From the NCBI RefSeq assembly GCF_021916785.1, contig NZ_JAKCFC010000007.1:248001-312000 (forward strand): 64,000 nt of DNA, written 5' to 3'. The translations under genes were made by a program, and so were the position numbers. This DNA comes from Mycolicibacterium lacusdiani (GTDB lineage: Bacteria > Actinomycetota > Actinomycetes > Mycobacteriales > Mycobacteriaceae). Below, piece by piece: positions 23,217 to 31,453 of the stretch. The notes under the pieces were generated by a model. It saw nothing but the letters and a program-made list of their open reading frames with translations. It was not told the DNA's origin and ran no database searches. How positions within the stretch are numbered: the first letter of the stretch is position 1; every line of letters begins with the position of its first letter.

Positions 23217-24378
23217 GCCATTCATCTTCACCGACGAGCAGGCCCAACTGCGCGAGGCGGTGAGCCGGTTCTGCGCCGATCACTTCGACGAGGCCGCCGT
23301 ACGACGGCTCATGGAGTCCGACCCGCCGTTCGACCGCAAGGCATGGGCGCGACTCGGCGGGGAGCTGGGCGTGCTGGGCCTGTCCGTGCCGGAAACCGAT
23401 GGTGGCGTTGGTGGTTCGCTGATCGATCAGGCCGTCGCCGTCGAACGGCTCGGCGCCGCACTTGCCTGCGGGCCGCTGTTCGGCACGGTGTACCTGGCCA
23501 TCCCCGCTCTCGTCGCCGCACCGGGCGGTGCGGTCCGCGACGCTCTACTGCCCGAACTCGTCGAGGGCAGGCGCACGGCGGCCTTCGCCGTTGGCGACCG
23601 AGCAGGCGCGTTCGATCCGGCAGCGGTCACCGTCACCGCGTCGGCGTTGGGCGAGGACTGGACGCTGACCGGGACGGTGCCGCGCGTCGTGGACGCCCCG
23701 TCAGCGGACGACCTGCTGGTCGCGGCGACGGGACCCGACGGGGTGGCGCTCTACGCCGTCGACGCGGGTTCACCAGGTGTGCAACGCATCTCCCTGGCCA
23801 CCCTGGACCTGACCCGGCCGCAAGCCGACGTCGAGTTCACCGATGCGCCCGCGAAGCTGGTGGCGGGACCGGACGAAGCGGTGCGCGTCATCGAGCACGC
23901 CCTCCAGGTCGGGTCGGCGCTGCTGGCCGTCGAACAGGTCGGCGCCGCACGGCATCTGCTGGATTTGTCCGTCGAGTACGCCAAGACCCGGCTGCAGTTC
24001 GGCAGGCCCATCGGGTCGTTCCAGGCCGTGAAGCACAAGCTGGCCGACCTGCTCGTCGAGGTCGAGCACGCGCAGTCGACCGCGTACCACGCGGTGTGGG
24101 CGTTGGCCGATGGCACCGGCGACCCGGCGCTGGAGGCGAGCATCGCCCAGGCGGTGTGCTCGGCGGCCTTCGCCCGCGTCGCGACCGACACCATCCAGGT
24201 GCACGGCGGCATCGGGTTCACCTGGGAACACCAAACCCACCTCTACTACAAGCGCGCGACCACCGACGCCGCACTGCTTGGCAGTCCCGAACAGCACCGC
24301 AATCGCGTCGCCGAGCTGGTGCTCGACGTCGCGACCGCGGACCGTCCGCCGCGGGTAGCCGACGGGAGGAGCGCGTAG
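23209..24378 (+). CDS. Acyl-CoA dehydrogenase (FadE), subunit 2 of a pair
   Basis: 389 residues, beginning FIFTDEQAQLREAVSRFCADHFDE as in many FadE proteins. The middle domain is weakly conserved (RRTAAFAVGDRAGAFDP, no clear FAD-binding TEPxxGSD), while the C-terminal helical domain is well kept (YAKTRLQFGRPIGSFQAVKHKLADLLVEVE and IQVHGGIGFTWEHQTHLYYKRA). This asymmetry fits the second subunit of a heterotetrameric enzyme whose FAD sites lie at the interface. GTG start inside the end of the first subunit (overlap 8 bases), so production is coupled. The cupin gene follows with a 2-base gap. Confidence 0.9.
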   Translation: MAEPFIFTDEQAQLREAVSRFCADHFDEAAVRRLMESDPPFDRKAWARLGGELGVLGLSVPETDGGVGGSLIDQAVAVERLGAALACGPLFGTVYLAIPALVAAPGGAVRDALLPELVEGRRTAAFAVGDRAGAFDPAAVTVTASALGEDWTLTGTVPRVVDAPSADDLLVAATGPDGVALYAVDAGSPGVQRISLATLDLTRPQADVEFTDAPAKLVAGPDEAVRVIEHALQVGSALLAVEQVGAARHLLDLSVEYAKTRLQFGRPIGSFQAVKHKLADLLVEVEHAQSTAYHAVWALADGTGDPALEASIAQAVCSAAFARVATDTIQVHGGIGFTWEHQTHLYYKRATTDAALLGSPEQHRNRVAELVLDVATADRPPRVADGRSA

Positions 24379-24380
24379 CC

Positions 24381-24746
24381 ATGAGCACCTTTCATCCCGC
24401 CATGCAGAAGGCGCATCTCGCCGACATCGACAGCGACGTCCACGGACTCATCTCCAAACGCACTGCCGAACTCACCGGGGTGTCGGTGACCGAGGTGACG
24501 TTCGACCGGGGCGCCCGCTGGTCGAACGACCTCAAACAGTACGCGGGCACCGAGCTGTGCGAGCTGCCGCACGTCGCCCTCGTCCTGCGCGGCGCCCTCG
24601 GCGTCCAGATGGCCGACGGGTCCGAGGAGGTCTTCTCCGCGGGCGACGTCATGCTGCTGCCGCCCGGCCACGATGCCTGGTGCGTGGGCGACGAGGCCTG
24701 CACGTTCGTCGAATTCTCGCGCGGCGCAGACTATTACGCCGGCTAA
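24381..24746 (+). CDS. Cupin domain protein
   Basis: A 121-residue single-cupin protein. The barrel core is LPHVALVLRGALGVQMADGSEEVFSAGDVMLLPPGHDAWCVGDEACTFVEF. The first cupin motif would need HxH-E; only one His is in place (LPHVAL), and the second motif has PPGHDAW, so a metal site, if any, is incomplete. It follows the paired acyl-CoA dehydrogenase genes with a 2-base gap and probably shares their transcript. A role as a small-ligand binder or isomerase in that pathway is a guess. Its stop overlaps the convergent aldo/keto reductase by 4 bases. Confidence 0.8.
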   Translation: MSTFHPAMQKAHLADIDSDVHGLISKRTAELTGVSVTEVTFDRGARWSNDLKQYAGTELCELPHVALVLRGALGVQMADGSEEVFSAGDVMLLPPGHDAWCVGDEACTFVEFSRGADYYAG

Positions 24747-25825
24747 TACCTGACGTCACTGGCCAGCAGCGGCGGGTAGACCGCCGACGGTCGCCCGTCG
24801 ACCGTGGCGCCCGCGAACTGCAGCATCGTGGCCATGTCCCCGTTGAGCGCGGCGGGGTAGCTCAACGCGGGGGCCGACGCGTCGTCGAGCCGGGCGACCT
24901 GGTCGGAGGTGAGCGCCACGTCCAGCCCGGCGAGGTTGGCGGTGAGGTGCTCGAGGCGCCGCGCCCCGATGATCGGCACCACGGTGCCCGGTCGCGCCCG
25001 CAGCCAGGCCAGCGAGACGGCGGCCGAGGAGACACCGGCCTCGGCTGCCACGTCAGCGACCGCCTCGATGACGCGGAACTCGTCGTCGGACGGCCCGCCC
25101 ACGAATGCGACGCGGGCGGAGTCGGTGACCGCCGCCCCGCGCCGGTACTTACCCGACAGGAACCCGTTCTTCAGTGGACTCCACGGCACCAGCGCCATGC
25201 CGGTGTCCAGCGCCAGCGGTGCCAGTTCACCCTCGACGGTGCGGGCGAGCAGCGAGTACTCGACTTGCAGCGCGATCAGTGGCGCCCAACCCTTCAGCAG
25301 CGCGGTGGTCTGCGCCTGCGCGGTGACCCATGCCGGGGTGTTCGAGAACCCGACGTAGCGGATGGTGCCTGCGCGGACCAGGTCGTCGAGGGTCGACATC
25401 GTCTCCTCGATCGGAGTGTGCCTGTCCCAGTTGTGCATCCAATACACGTCGAGGTAGTCGGTGTTCAGCCGGCGCAGCGTCTCGCGCAACTGGGCGCGGA
25501 TCGAGGACCGGCCCGCACCGCCGCCGTTCGGGTCACCGGGGTGCATGTTGGTGAAGAACTTCGACGCCAGCACCACGTGCTCGCGCCTGCCGGGCCGGGC
25601 TGCGAACCAGTCGCCGAGGATCTTCTCGGAGTGGCCGTTGGTGTAGAAGTTCGCGGTGTCGACGAAGTTCCCGCCGAGGTCGAGATACGTTTCGAGGATG
25701 CGCTCGGACTCCTCGACGGACGTCCCTGCACCACCCGGGTCGTTGCCGAACGTCATCGCGCCGAGCGCGAACGGGCTGACCCGAAGTCCGGACCTACCGA
25801 GGGTGACGTAGTGATCGAGTGACAT
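24743..25825 (-). CDS. Aldo/keto reductase
   Basis: 360 residues, NADPH-dependent TIM-barrel oxidoreductase. Start VTLGRSGLRVSPFALGAMTFG is typical. Catalytic Asp and Tyr are in VDTANFYTNGHSE, Lys in VVLASKFF, and His in YWMHNWD; the NADPH site includes the C-terminal VVPIIGARRLEHLTANLAGLD. It belongs to the yeast-AAD/YajO-like group and its substrate is unknown. The ATG at 25825 is the first residue of the normal family start; an ATG four codons upstream is also in frame. It is divergent from an AraC-type regulator 119 bases away, which may control it. Confidence 0.92.
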   Translation of the reverse strand: MSLDHYVTLGRSGLRVSPFALGAMTFGNDPGGAGTSVEESERILETYLDLGGNFVDTANFYTNGHSEKILGDWFAARPGRREHVVLASKFFTNMHPGDPNGGGAGRSSIRAQLRETLRRLNTDYLDVYWMHNWDRHTPIEETMSTLDDLVRAGTIRYVGFSNTPAWVTAQAQTTALLKGWAPLIALQVEYSLLARTVEGELAPLALDTGMALVPWSPLKNGFLSGKYRRGAAVTDSARVAFVGGPSDDEFRVIEAVADVAAEAGVSSAAVSLAWLRARPGTVVPIIGARRLEHLTANLAGLDVALTSDQVARLDDASAPALSYPAALNGDMATMLQFAGATVDGRPSAVYPPLLASDVRY

Positions 25826-25944
25826 GAATCCATCTCCTAGCGTTGCGTTTTGGATGGCTCCATTCAATGCGCGAATGAGCGGCCGCGGTAGATCGATCGC
25901 TGCGGGCTCTTGCACGATCCTCTTCGATCGGAGATGATCGGACA

Positions 25945-26862
25945 GTGCACACTCGCGCCGTACTGCTCGCCGAGATCGGTGACCGCATCGCGCGCCACGC
26001 CCGCCCGGACATGACCACCGCGATCGACGGCGTGCTGCTGTCGAAGGTGGCGACCGACGGTTCCACACCCGACTACACGCTCACCGAGCCCCTGCTGGTC
26101 GTCATGGCCCAGGGCGGCAAGCGCCTGCTGCTGGGCGACCGGGCGTACGAGTACCGCGCGGGCCAATGCCTACTCGTCGCGGCCACGGTGCCCGTCACGG
26201 GCCACTACGTCGACACCAGCGCGGCATCGCCGTCCCTCGGCTTCGGCCTGGCACTTCGGCCCGCCGAGATCGCCGCGCTGATGCTTCGCGCGCCGGGCGA
26301 ACGACGCAGGCGCACCGACGATCCCGAGTCCGCGATCACCACCGGTGACGCCGACGTCGACCTGCTCGACGCCGTCGCTCGCATGCTCCGCCTCCTCGAC
26401 CGGCCCGACGATGCCGCAGTCCTGGCACCCCTGATCGAACGGGAGATCCTGTGGCGGGTGCTGACCGGTCCGCAGGGCGCGACGCTGCGTCAGATCGGTT
26501 CGGCGGACGGCAATCTCGCGTACGTCAGCCGGACCATCAGCTGGCTGCGCGACAACTACGCCCAGCCGCTGCGGATCGACGACCTCGCGAGCATGGCCGG
26601 CATGAGTTCGTCGGCCTACCACCGCCACTTCCGCGGCGTGACCGCCATGACGCCGCTGCAGTTCCAGAAGTGCATCCGGCTCCAACATGCCCGGTCGCTG
26701 CTGCTCGCCCGCCCCGGTGACGTCGCGGGCATCGGTCACGCCGTCGGCTACGACAGCCCGTCGCAGTTCAACCGCGAGTACCGCAGGCTGTTCGGAGTTC
26801 CGCCCGGCCGCGATGCCGAGCGCCTACGGGACCAGCCGACGCACGCCGTCGCCCTGGTGTGA
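25945..26862 (+). CDS. AraC family transcriptional regulator
   Basis: 305 residues. The N-terminal part is an AraC-N type cupin ligand domain (YTLTEPLLVVMAQGGKRLLLGDRAYEYRAGQCLLVAATVPVTG), and the C-terminal 100 residues hold the two helix-turn-helix units: LRIDDLASMAGMSSSAYHRHFRGVTAMTPLQFQKCIRLQHAR and DVAGIGHAVGYDSPSQFNREYRRLFG. This N-terminal type (PF06719) is common in regulators of aldo/keto reductases and similar detoxifying genes. GTG start. It is divergent from the aldo/keto reductase; no clear inverted repeat is visible between them, as expected for AraC proteins that use direct repeats. Confidence 0.92.
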   Translation: MHTRAVLLAEIGDRIARHARPDMTTAIDGVLLSKVATDGSTPDYTLTEPLLVVMAQGGKRLLLGDRAYEYRAGQCLLVAATVPVTGHYVDTSAASPSLGFGLALRPAEIAALMLRAPGERRRRTDDPESAITTGDADVDLLDAVARMLRLLDRPDDAAVLAPLIEREILWRVLTGPQGATLRQIGSADGNLAYVSRTISWLRDNYAQPLRIDDLASMAGMSSSAYHRHFRGVTAMTPLQFQKCIRLQHARSLLLARPGDVAGIGHAVGYDSPSQFNREYRRLFGVPPGRDAERLRDQPTHAVALV

Positions 26863-26872
26863 GGGCGGCGCG

Positions 26873-27559
26873 CTAGAAGAGCGCCCGGTAGTTCAGCAGC
26901 GCACCCACCACCAGCACCACCCCGACGACGAGGAACAGGCCGCGGATGACCGGCGGCCCGTACCGGGTGATCGCGCGGACGAGGTGGCGCTGCACCCGTC
27001 GCGCCCGCATCGTCCGCACCGTCGACAGCGCCAGCACGAACACCGAGAACGACAACGCGACCGCGCAGTAGCCGAGCACCAGCACCGGCCACGCCAGTGG
27101 CATGGGATCGTGCGCCGAGATCAATGCCAGCGCGCTCAGGTACGGCACCGACGTAGCCGACTGCCCGAACCCCACCGCCAGCCCCACGATCGCGAAGAGC
27201 CAGGGATTGCGCCGTGCAGCCGCAACCACCCGCTCCGGCGGCGCCACACCACGGGCCTGCCCCGACGCGGCAGCGAGCACGATGAGCACCAGCCCGACCG
27301 CCAGCTGACCCCAGTACCGGACCGTCGGCGTCACCTCGAAGCCCACGCGGTCGGTCAGCAGGTTCAGGCCCACCACGGTGAGCACGCCGAACACCGTGGT
27401 CGCGGTGAGCACGCCGACGATGAAGCTCACCCCGGCGGGAAGGGGTGACCTGCGGCTCAGTCGGCTGTCGTACACCACCGCGGTCGTCACGCCCAGGTTC
27501 AGGACGTTGAGCGAGTCGAGGAACGCGAACCCGACCAGCGGAAGGAGGAGAGCCAACAT
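26873..27559 (-). CDS. Polytopic membrane protein (GAP/LysE-like)
   Basis: 228 residues with about six predicted helices: MLALLLPLVGFAFLDSLNVL, AGVSFIVGVLTATTVFGVLTVVGL, WGQLAVGLVLIVLAAASG, PWLFAIVGLAVGFG, WPVLVLGYCAVALSFSVFVLAL and VIRGLFLVVGVVLVVGALL. The spacing resembles the mycobacterial GAP (sulfolipid-1-addressing protein) and LysE/CcdA-like exporters. There is no CxxC pair, so it is not a CcdA thiol transporter. Export of a lipid or small molecule is possible. Its ATG overlaps the ATG of the divergent gene (the bases CATG are shared), leaving no room for a promoter between the coding regions. Confidence 0.68.
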   Translation of the reverse strand: MLALLLPLVGFAFLDSLNVLNLGVTTAVVYDSRLSRRSPLPAGVSFIVGVLTATTVFGVLTVVGLNLLTDRVGFEVTPTVRYWGQLAVGLVLIVLAAASGQARGVAPPERVVAAARRNPWLFAIVGLAVGFGQSATSVPYLSALALISAHDPMPLAWPVLVLGYCAVALSFSVFVLALSTVRTMRARRVQRHLVRAITRYGPPVIRGLFLVVGVVLVVGALLNYRALF

Positions 27560-28091
27560 GACAGTGGAGAACCTACCGTCGATCGGGTACCCGAACCGGA
27601 TGCAGACGTTCCTGCCGTACCCGGACTTCAGCGAATCGGCCGCCCACCTCGATCGCAAGCGGCTCGGCAAACAGCGCGCGGAGACGGTCCAGGTGCTGCG
27701 GGCGCTGACGGTTCCCGGCTACGGCTGGCGTCGACACCCCGCTGCGGCGATGTGGGCCGGCTACGAGGAGGCGCTGGTCCGCTACGGCTTGGTGACCAGC
27801 GAGGCGTGGGTGCGGCTGGGCCACGCGGACACCACGGCGCCGACGCTGCTGGCCGACCTGCACGCCACCACGGGCATCGACGAGGTCCGTGACCAGCGGA
27901 GACTGGCCGAATCAGGCGACCTGCCGCCGTGGCTCGGCGACGCCGACTTTCACCTCAGCCACCAGTCCGCCCTGGTGCGCAAGGACCCCGAGTTCTACCG
28001 CCCGCTGTTCGGTGACGTACCCGACGATCTGCCGTACGTGTGGCCGGGATCCGACCGCGAACGGCGGGTTCCGCTGGACGCGCGGGCATGA
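27558..28091 (+). CDS. MSMEG_6728 family protein (pyrimidine-dimer-glycosylase-like)
   Basis: 177 residues. The region MQTFLPYPDFSESAAHLDRKRLGKQR, ETVQVLRAL and WRRHPAAAMWAGYEEALVRYGL is the hallmark of the MSMEG_6728 family, which resembles pyrimidine-dimer DNA glycosylase/endonuclease V proteins (PF03013-like; conserved LD(x)RLGKQR.E and HP....W.GY). A repair role is assumed from that resemblance. The family usually starts at MQTF (27600 here), but ATG 27558 has an excellent AAGGAGGAG Shine-Dalgarno 6-7 bases before it, so 14 extra residues are likely. It shares its ATG bases with the divergent membrane gene. Confidence 0.75.
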   Translation: MTVENLPSIGYPNRMQTFLPYPDFSESAAHLDRKRLGKQRAETVQVLRALTVPGYGWRRHPAAAMWAGYEEALVRYGLVTSEAWVRLGHADTTAPTLLADLHATTGIDEVRDQRRLAESGDLPPWLGDADFHLSHQSALVRKDPEFYRPLFGDVPDDLPYVWPGSDRERRVPLDARA

Positions 28092-28146
28092 AACTAGCCT
28101 GGTCGGGTAAACACGGGCGTCGGGCAAGCCACCTTCGGAAGGATTC

Positions 28147-29148
28147 ATGACCGCAGCACGCACGCAGCTCGAGCGAACTGACCTGGATGCGGCGTTGCGC
28201 ACGGTGGATGCCGTCGCCGCCGCCTTCTCCGCGAAGGTGGTGGGCCAACTCCACCTGCGTGAGTCGATGCTCGTCGCCCTGCTGGCGGGCGGTCACCTGC
28301 TAATCGAGAGCGTGCCAGGCCTGGCCAAGACCACCGCCGCACGCGTGGTCGCCGAGTCCATCCGCGGCGAGTTCCGCCGCATTCAGTGCACGCCCGACCT
28401 GCTGCCGAGCGACATCGTCGGCACCCAGATCTACGAGGCTGCCAACAACGCGTTCGTCACCCAGCTCGGCCCGGTGCACGCGAACGTCGTGCTGCTCGAC
28501 GAGATCAACCGCTCGAGCGCCAAGACCCAGAGCGCGATGCTCGAGGCGATGGAGGAACGCCAGACCACGATCGCCGGCGTCGAATATCCCCTGCCAGACC
28601 CGTTCCTCGTCATGGCCACGCAGAACCCGGTCGACCAGGAGGGCACGTATCCGCTGTCCGAGGCCCAGACCGACCGCTTCATGCTCAAGGAGTTGGTGCG
28701 CTACCCGTCGGCCGACGAGGAGGTCGAGGTGATCTCCCGGATGGACGCCGGACTCTACGAACGCGCCCACCGCACCCCGCCCGCGGTCGAACTCGACGCC
28801 ATCCGGCACGCCCAGCGCGTGGCGGGCTCGGTGCACATGGACCGCGCCCTCATCCAGTACGCCAGCCGGCTCGTCGAGGTGACTCGCGTACCCGAGGAGT
28901 TCCTGCCCGGCGAGATGGCCCGCCTCATCGAGTACGGCGCAAGCCCCCGCGCGACGATCGCCTTCTGCCGCAGCGCGCGGGCGCTGGCGCTGCTACGCGG
29001 CCGCGGTCACGTCATGCCAGAGGACATCGCCGCGCTGGCCCACCGCGTGCTGCGGCACCGGCTGATCCTGGGCTTCGAGGCCGTGAGCCAACGCATCACG
29101 CCGGACCTCGTCGTCGACGCGGTGCTGCGCGCGGTGCGGGTGCCCTAG
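28147..29148 (+). CDS. MoxR family AAA+ ATPase, second copy
   Basis: 333 residues. Walker A is ESVPGLAKT (54-62), Walker B VVLLDEINR (about 114-122), sensor 1 is in VMATQNPVDQEGTYPLSEAQTDRFM, and the sensor 2 region is YGASPRATIAFCRSARALALL. The PGLAKT loop and NPVDQEGTYPL pattern place it in the main MRP/MoxR group, distinct from the moxR3-type gene at 6888-7862. ATG start behind TTCGGAAGGATTC. It heads a six-gene plus-strand operon with DUF58, DUF4381-like and von Willebrand-type proteins, in the manner of the Bat operons of other bacteria. It probably acts as the ATP-driven assembly factor of that membrane complex. Confidence 0.92.
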   Translation: MTAARTQLERTDLDAALRTVDAVAAAFSAKVVGQLHLRESMLVALLAGGHLLIESVPGLAKTTAARVVAESIRGEFRRIQCTPDLLPSDIVGTQIYEAANNAFVTQLGPVHANVVLLDEINRSSAKTQSAMLEAMEERQTTIAGVEYPLPDPFLVMATQNPVDQEGTYPLSEAQTDRFMLKELVRYPSADEEVEVISRMDAGLYERAHRTPPAVELDAIRHAQRVAGSVHMDRALIQYASRLVEVTRVPEEFLPGEMARLIEYGASPRATIAFCRSARALALLRGRGHVMPEDIAALAHRVLRHRLILGFEAVSQRITPDLVVDAVLRAVRVP

Positions 29149-29158
29149 GGCGCGTCTC

Positions 29159-30031
29159 GTGGGTAGACATCTCGACCGCGCCAAGGCGTCCTTCGGCCGC
29201 GACACCAACGGGCTGCTCGAGGGCGGCCGCTACTCGCTGTTGCATTCGCGCAGCCTCGAATTCGACGATCTGCGGCCCTACGTCCCTGGCGACGACGTCC
29301 GCGACATCGACTGGAAGGCGACGGCCCGATCCGGCGACGTCCTGATCAAGCGCTTCGTGTCGGAGAAGCACCACAAGATCCTCGTCGTCGCCGATGGAGG
29401 ACGAAACATGCTGGGGCTCAGTCCCTCCGGTGAGCGCAAGGCCGACGTCGCGGCGAACGTGATCGGCGCGCTGGGCCTGATCACGCTGCGCCGCTCCGAT
29501 CAGATCGGGATGGTCTTCGGCGACTCGAGGGGCTGCGTCGACATCCGCTTGCGCCGCGGTGAGACACATCTGGAGTACATGCTGACCCGGTACCTCGACC
29601 ACGTGCGCGATCACCCCGGCCGCAGCGACGTGCTGACCCAGTTGCGCTGGGTGTGCGAGCACTACCGGCATCGCCACCTCGTCGTCGTGGTGTCCGACGA
29701 ACCCGACACCGGTGAACGCCTCGACGCCATGCTCTCTCGGCTCACGCCTCGCCACGACGTGATGTGGGCGATGACGGCCGACCACCCCGTCGTGAGTTCG
29801 ACCGACGACGACACCGGGGGCTACGACGTCGACGGCGGCGCCCACGTGCTGAGCGGGTTGGATCTCGGATTCGACGTCGTCACCGCTTACGAGGAGGCCG
29901 AAGGGGTTCGCCGCGAGGCACTTTGGGAGGCGATGACCACGCGCGCGGTCCCCTACGCCGTGTTCGAGGGCAGTCGCGGCATCCGATCCGGCCTCGTCGG
30001 CATGACCGGGGTGTTCGCCCGTGCCGGATGA
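29159..30031 (+). CDS. DUF58 domain protein
   Basis: 290 residues without a membrane segment. The DUF58 core is SLEFDDLRPYVPGDDVRDIDWKATARSGDVLIKRF, followed by a degenerate von Willebrand A fold (KILVVADGGRNMLG; the MIDAS serines are not kept). These proteins pair with MoxR ATPases and are thought to be their substrates or adaptors. It starts with GTG 10 bases after the moxR stop and ends 11 bases inside the next gene. Unlike the DUF58 protein of the other cluster, it lacks the N-terminal membrane helices. Confidence 0.9.
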   Translation: MGRHLDRAKASFGRDTNGLLEGGRYSLLHSRSLEFDDLRPYVPGDDVRDIDWKATARSGDVLIKRFVSEKHHKILVVADGGRNMLGLSPSGERKADVAANVIGALGLITLRRSDQIGMVFGDSRGCVDIRLRRGETHLEYMLTRYLDHVRDHPGRSDVLTQLRWVCEHYRHRHLVVVVSDEPDTGERLDAMLSRLTPRHDVMWAMTADHPVVSSTDDDTGGYDVDGGAHVLSGLDLGFDVVTAYEEAEGVRREALWEAMTTRAVPYAVFEGSRGIRSGLVGMTGVFARAG

Positions 30032-30494
30032 CCTGCTGCGCTTCGTCATCGGCCCGGCGCCGACGTCGTCGACGTGGGTGTGGGCGGCGGTGCTGCTGAC
30101 GCTTCTCGTGATCGGCTGGTACGTCGCGGTGTTCCTGACGACGATGCCGCCGGAGCGCAACGCCGGTCCACGCCTGGTCGCGTCCGCACGCGCCGCCCTG
30201 GTCAGGCGCAGGTTTGCGCGCGAGGCCCGCCGGATCGACGAACGCAGGCGCAGCGGTGAATTGCCAGCCGCCGCGGCCGGTGCCGAGTTGAGCCGCACGC
30301 TGCGCGAGTTCCTGCACGAATTCACCGGCGTGCGAGCGCAGTACATGCAGGTCGACGAGGTCGCCAAGGGCAGCCTCGCGCCTGCCGCGCCAATCCTGGC
30401 CCGACTCAACGACGTTGCGTTCAACGAACGGTCGGCCGAGGACGTCGGCGAACTCAGCGGCGCCACCGAGGAGTTGATCCTCACGTGGAGTTGA
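30021..30494 (+). CDS. DUF4381-like membrane protein of the MoxR operon
   Basis: 157 residues. One membrane helix near 18-40 (TWVWAAVLLTLLVIGWYVAVFL) is followed by a cytoplasmic helical part with ALVRRRFAREARRIDERRRSGELPAAAAGAELSRTLREFLHEFTGVRAQYMQVDEVA. This arrangement matches DUF4381 proteins, regular members of MoxR-DUF58-vWA operons. It starts with GTG within the DUF58 gene and overlaps the next gene by 10 bases. Its role is presumably structural in the membrane complex; no enzyme residues are visible. Confidence 0.75.
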   Translation: MPDDLLRFVIGPAPTSSTWVWAAVLLTLLVIGWYVAVFLTTMPPERNAGPRLVASARAALVRRRFAREARRIDERRRSGELPAAAAGAELSRTLREFLHEFTGVRAQYMQVDEVAKGSLAPAAPILARLNDVAFNERSAEDVGELSGATEELILTWS

Positions 30495-31453
30495 CCTGGT
30501 GGCTCGTCGTGATCGTGGCGTGCGTCGCGCTCGCCGCGGGCATCGTCGTCGCGCTGGCAATGCCTGGCGACGACGGTCGCCGACTGCGCCCGCTGGCCAA
30601 CGTGGACCGGCTCACCCAGCTGCCCGCGTACGTGCGGGCCGTGCGGCGCCGAATGATCGCGACGATCGCCGTCCTGATGCTGCTGGTCCTCGCTTGCGGC
30701 GCCTCGGTGCTCGCGGCGGCGCGTCCGACGGGGTTGCCGACCGCCGCGCACGACGCCGACACCGGCCAGCCCGAGGACGTGATGGTCTGTGCCGGTTCGC
30801 CCGTCGACGATCCGCAACTGGCCGCGGCGATGCGCTTCTTCGCCGGGCACGTCCCGACCTTCGACACCCAGCGCATCGGGCTGACGTCCCCGAATCGCCG
30901 AGTGATCCCGATGACCCGCGACCACCAGTACGCCGCGGCCCGCTTCGGCGAGTACGCGGGATCCGACGCCGCCCGTCGCGGGGACTTCTCTCCCGCGGTG
31001 TCCTACGCCAACTACGCCGAGAGCACCGAGGACGTCCTCGCCCTGTGTCTCACGGGCTTTCCCGACTTCGACGAGGCCGGGGCACAACGCCGTTCGCTGA
31101 TCTACGTCGGACCGGGCACGCTGCGGGCGCCCGACGAGACGCGGCCGTCGGTGGTGGGTGCCGAGCAGTTGCGCGAGCTGGCCACGACCGCCGGGGTGCA
31201 GGTGAACGCCGTGGTCACCGGTCCGAGCAACGCCACCCTCGACGACCTCGCCCGCACCACCGGGGGCAAGTCCGCATCGGCAAGCGGTGACGTCGCCGTG
31301 CGGCTCGCCGAGATCCGCGACGCCCCACCGCCCCCGACACCGGGGCAGACGGTGCGCGTGTCGACACCCGAGTCCCCCGACGTCCCGCTCGCCGTCGCGG
31401 TGCTGGCACTGGCGGCGCTGTCACTGGTGCCTCTGGCGGTGAGGCACCGATGA
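30485..31453 (+). CDS. Membrane protein of the MoxR operon (degenerate von Willebrand/BatA-like)
   Basis: 322 residues. Two helices near the N-terminus (WWLVVIVACVALAAGIVVALAM and ATIAVLMLLVLACGASVLAAAR), a large extracytoplasmic domain, and a C-terminal helix (PLAVAVLALAALSLVPLAVR). The order helix-helix-soluble domain-helix is that of BatA/BatB proteins, but the MIDAS motif DxSxS is absent (the place reads VMVCAGSPVDDPQ), so metal binding through a vWA site looks lost. Coupled by overlap to both neighbours. Confidence 0.7.
   Translation: MELTWWLVVIVACVALAAGIVVALAMPGDDGRRLRPLANVDRLTQLPAYVRAVRRRMIATIAVLMLLVLACGASVLAAARPTGLPTAAHDADTGQPEDVMVCAGSPVDDPQLAAAMRFFAGHVPTFDTQRIGLTSPNRRVIPMTRDHQYAAARFGEYAGSDAARRGDFSPAVSYANYAESTEDVLALCLTGFPDFDEAGAQRRSLIYVGPGTLRAPDETRPSVVGAEQLRELATTAGVQVNAVVTGPSNATLDDLARTTGGKSASASGDVAVRLAEIRDAPPPPTPGQTVRVSTPESPDVPLAVAVLALAALSLVPLAVRHR

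Noticed and set aside
29096..31087. 663-codon minus-strand frame opposite the Bat-type operon
   Set aside because: It spans three coupled plus-strand genes with clear domains and has no family signature of its own.
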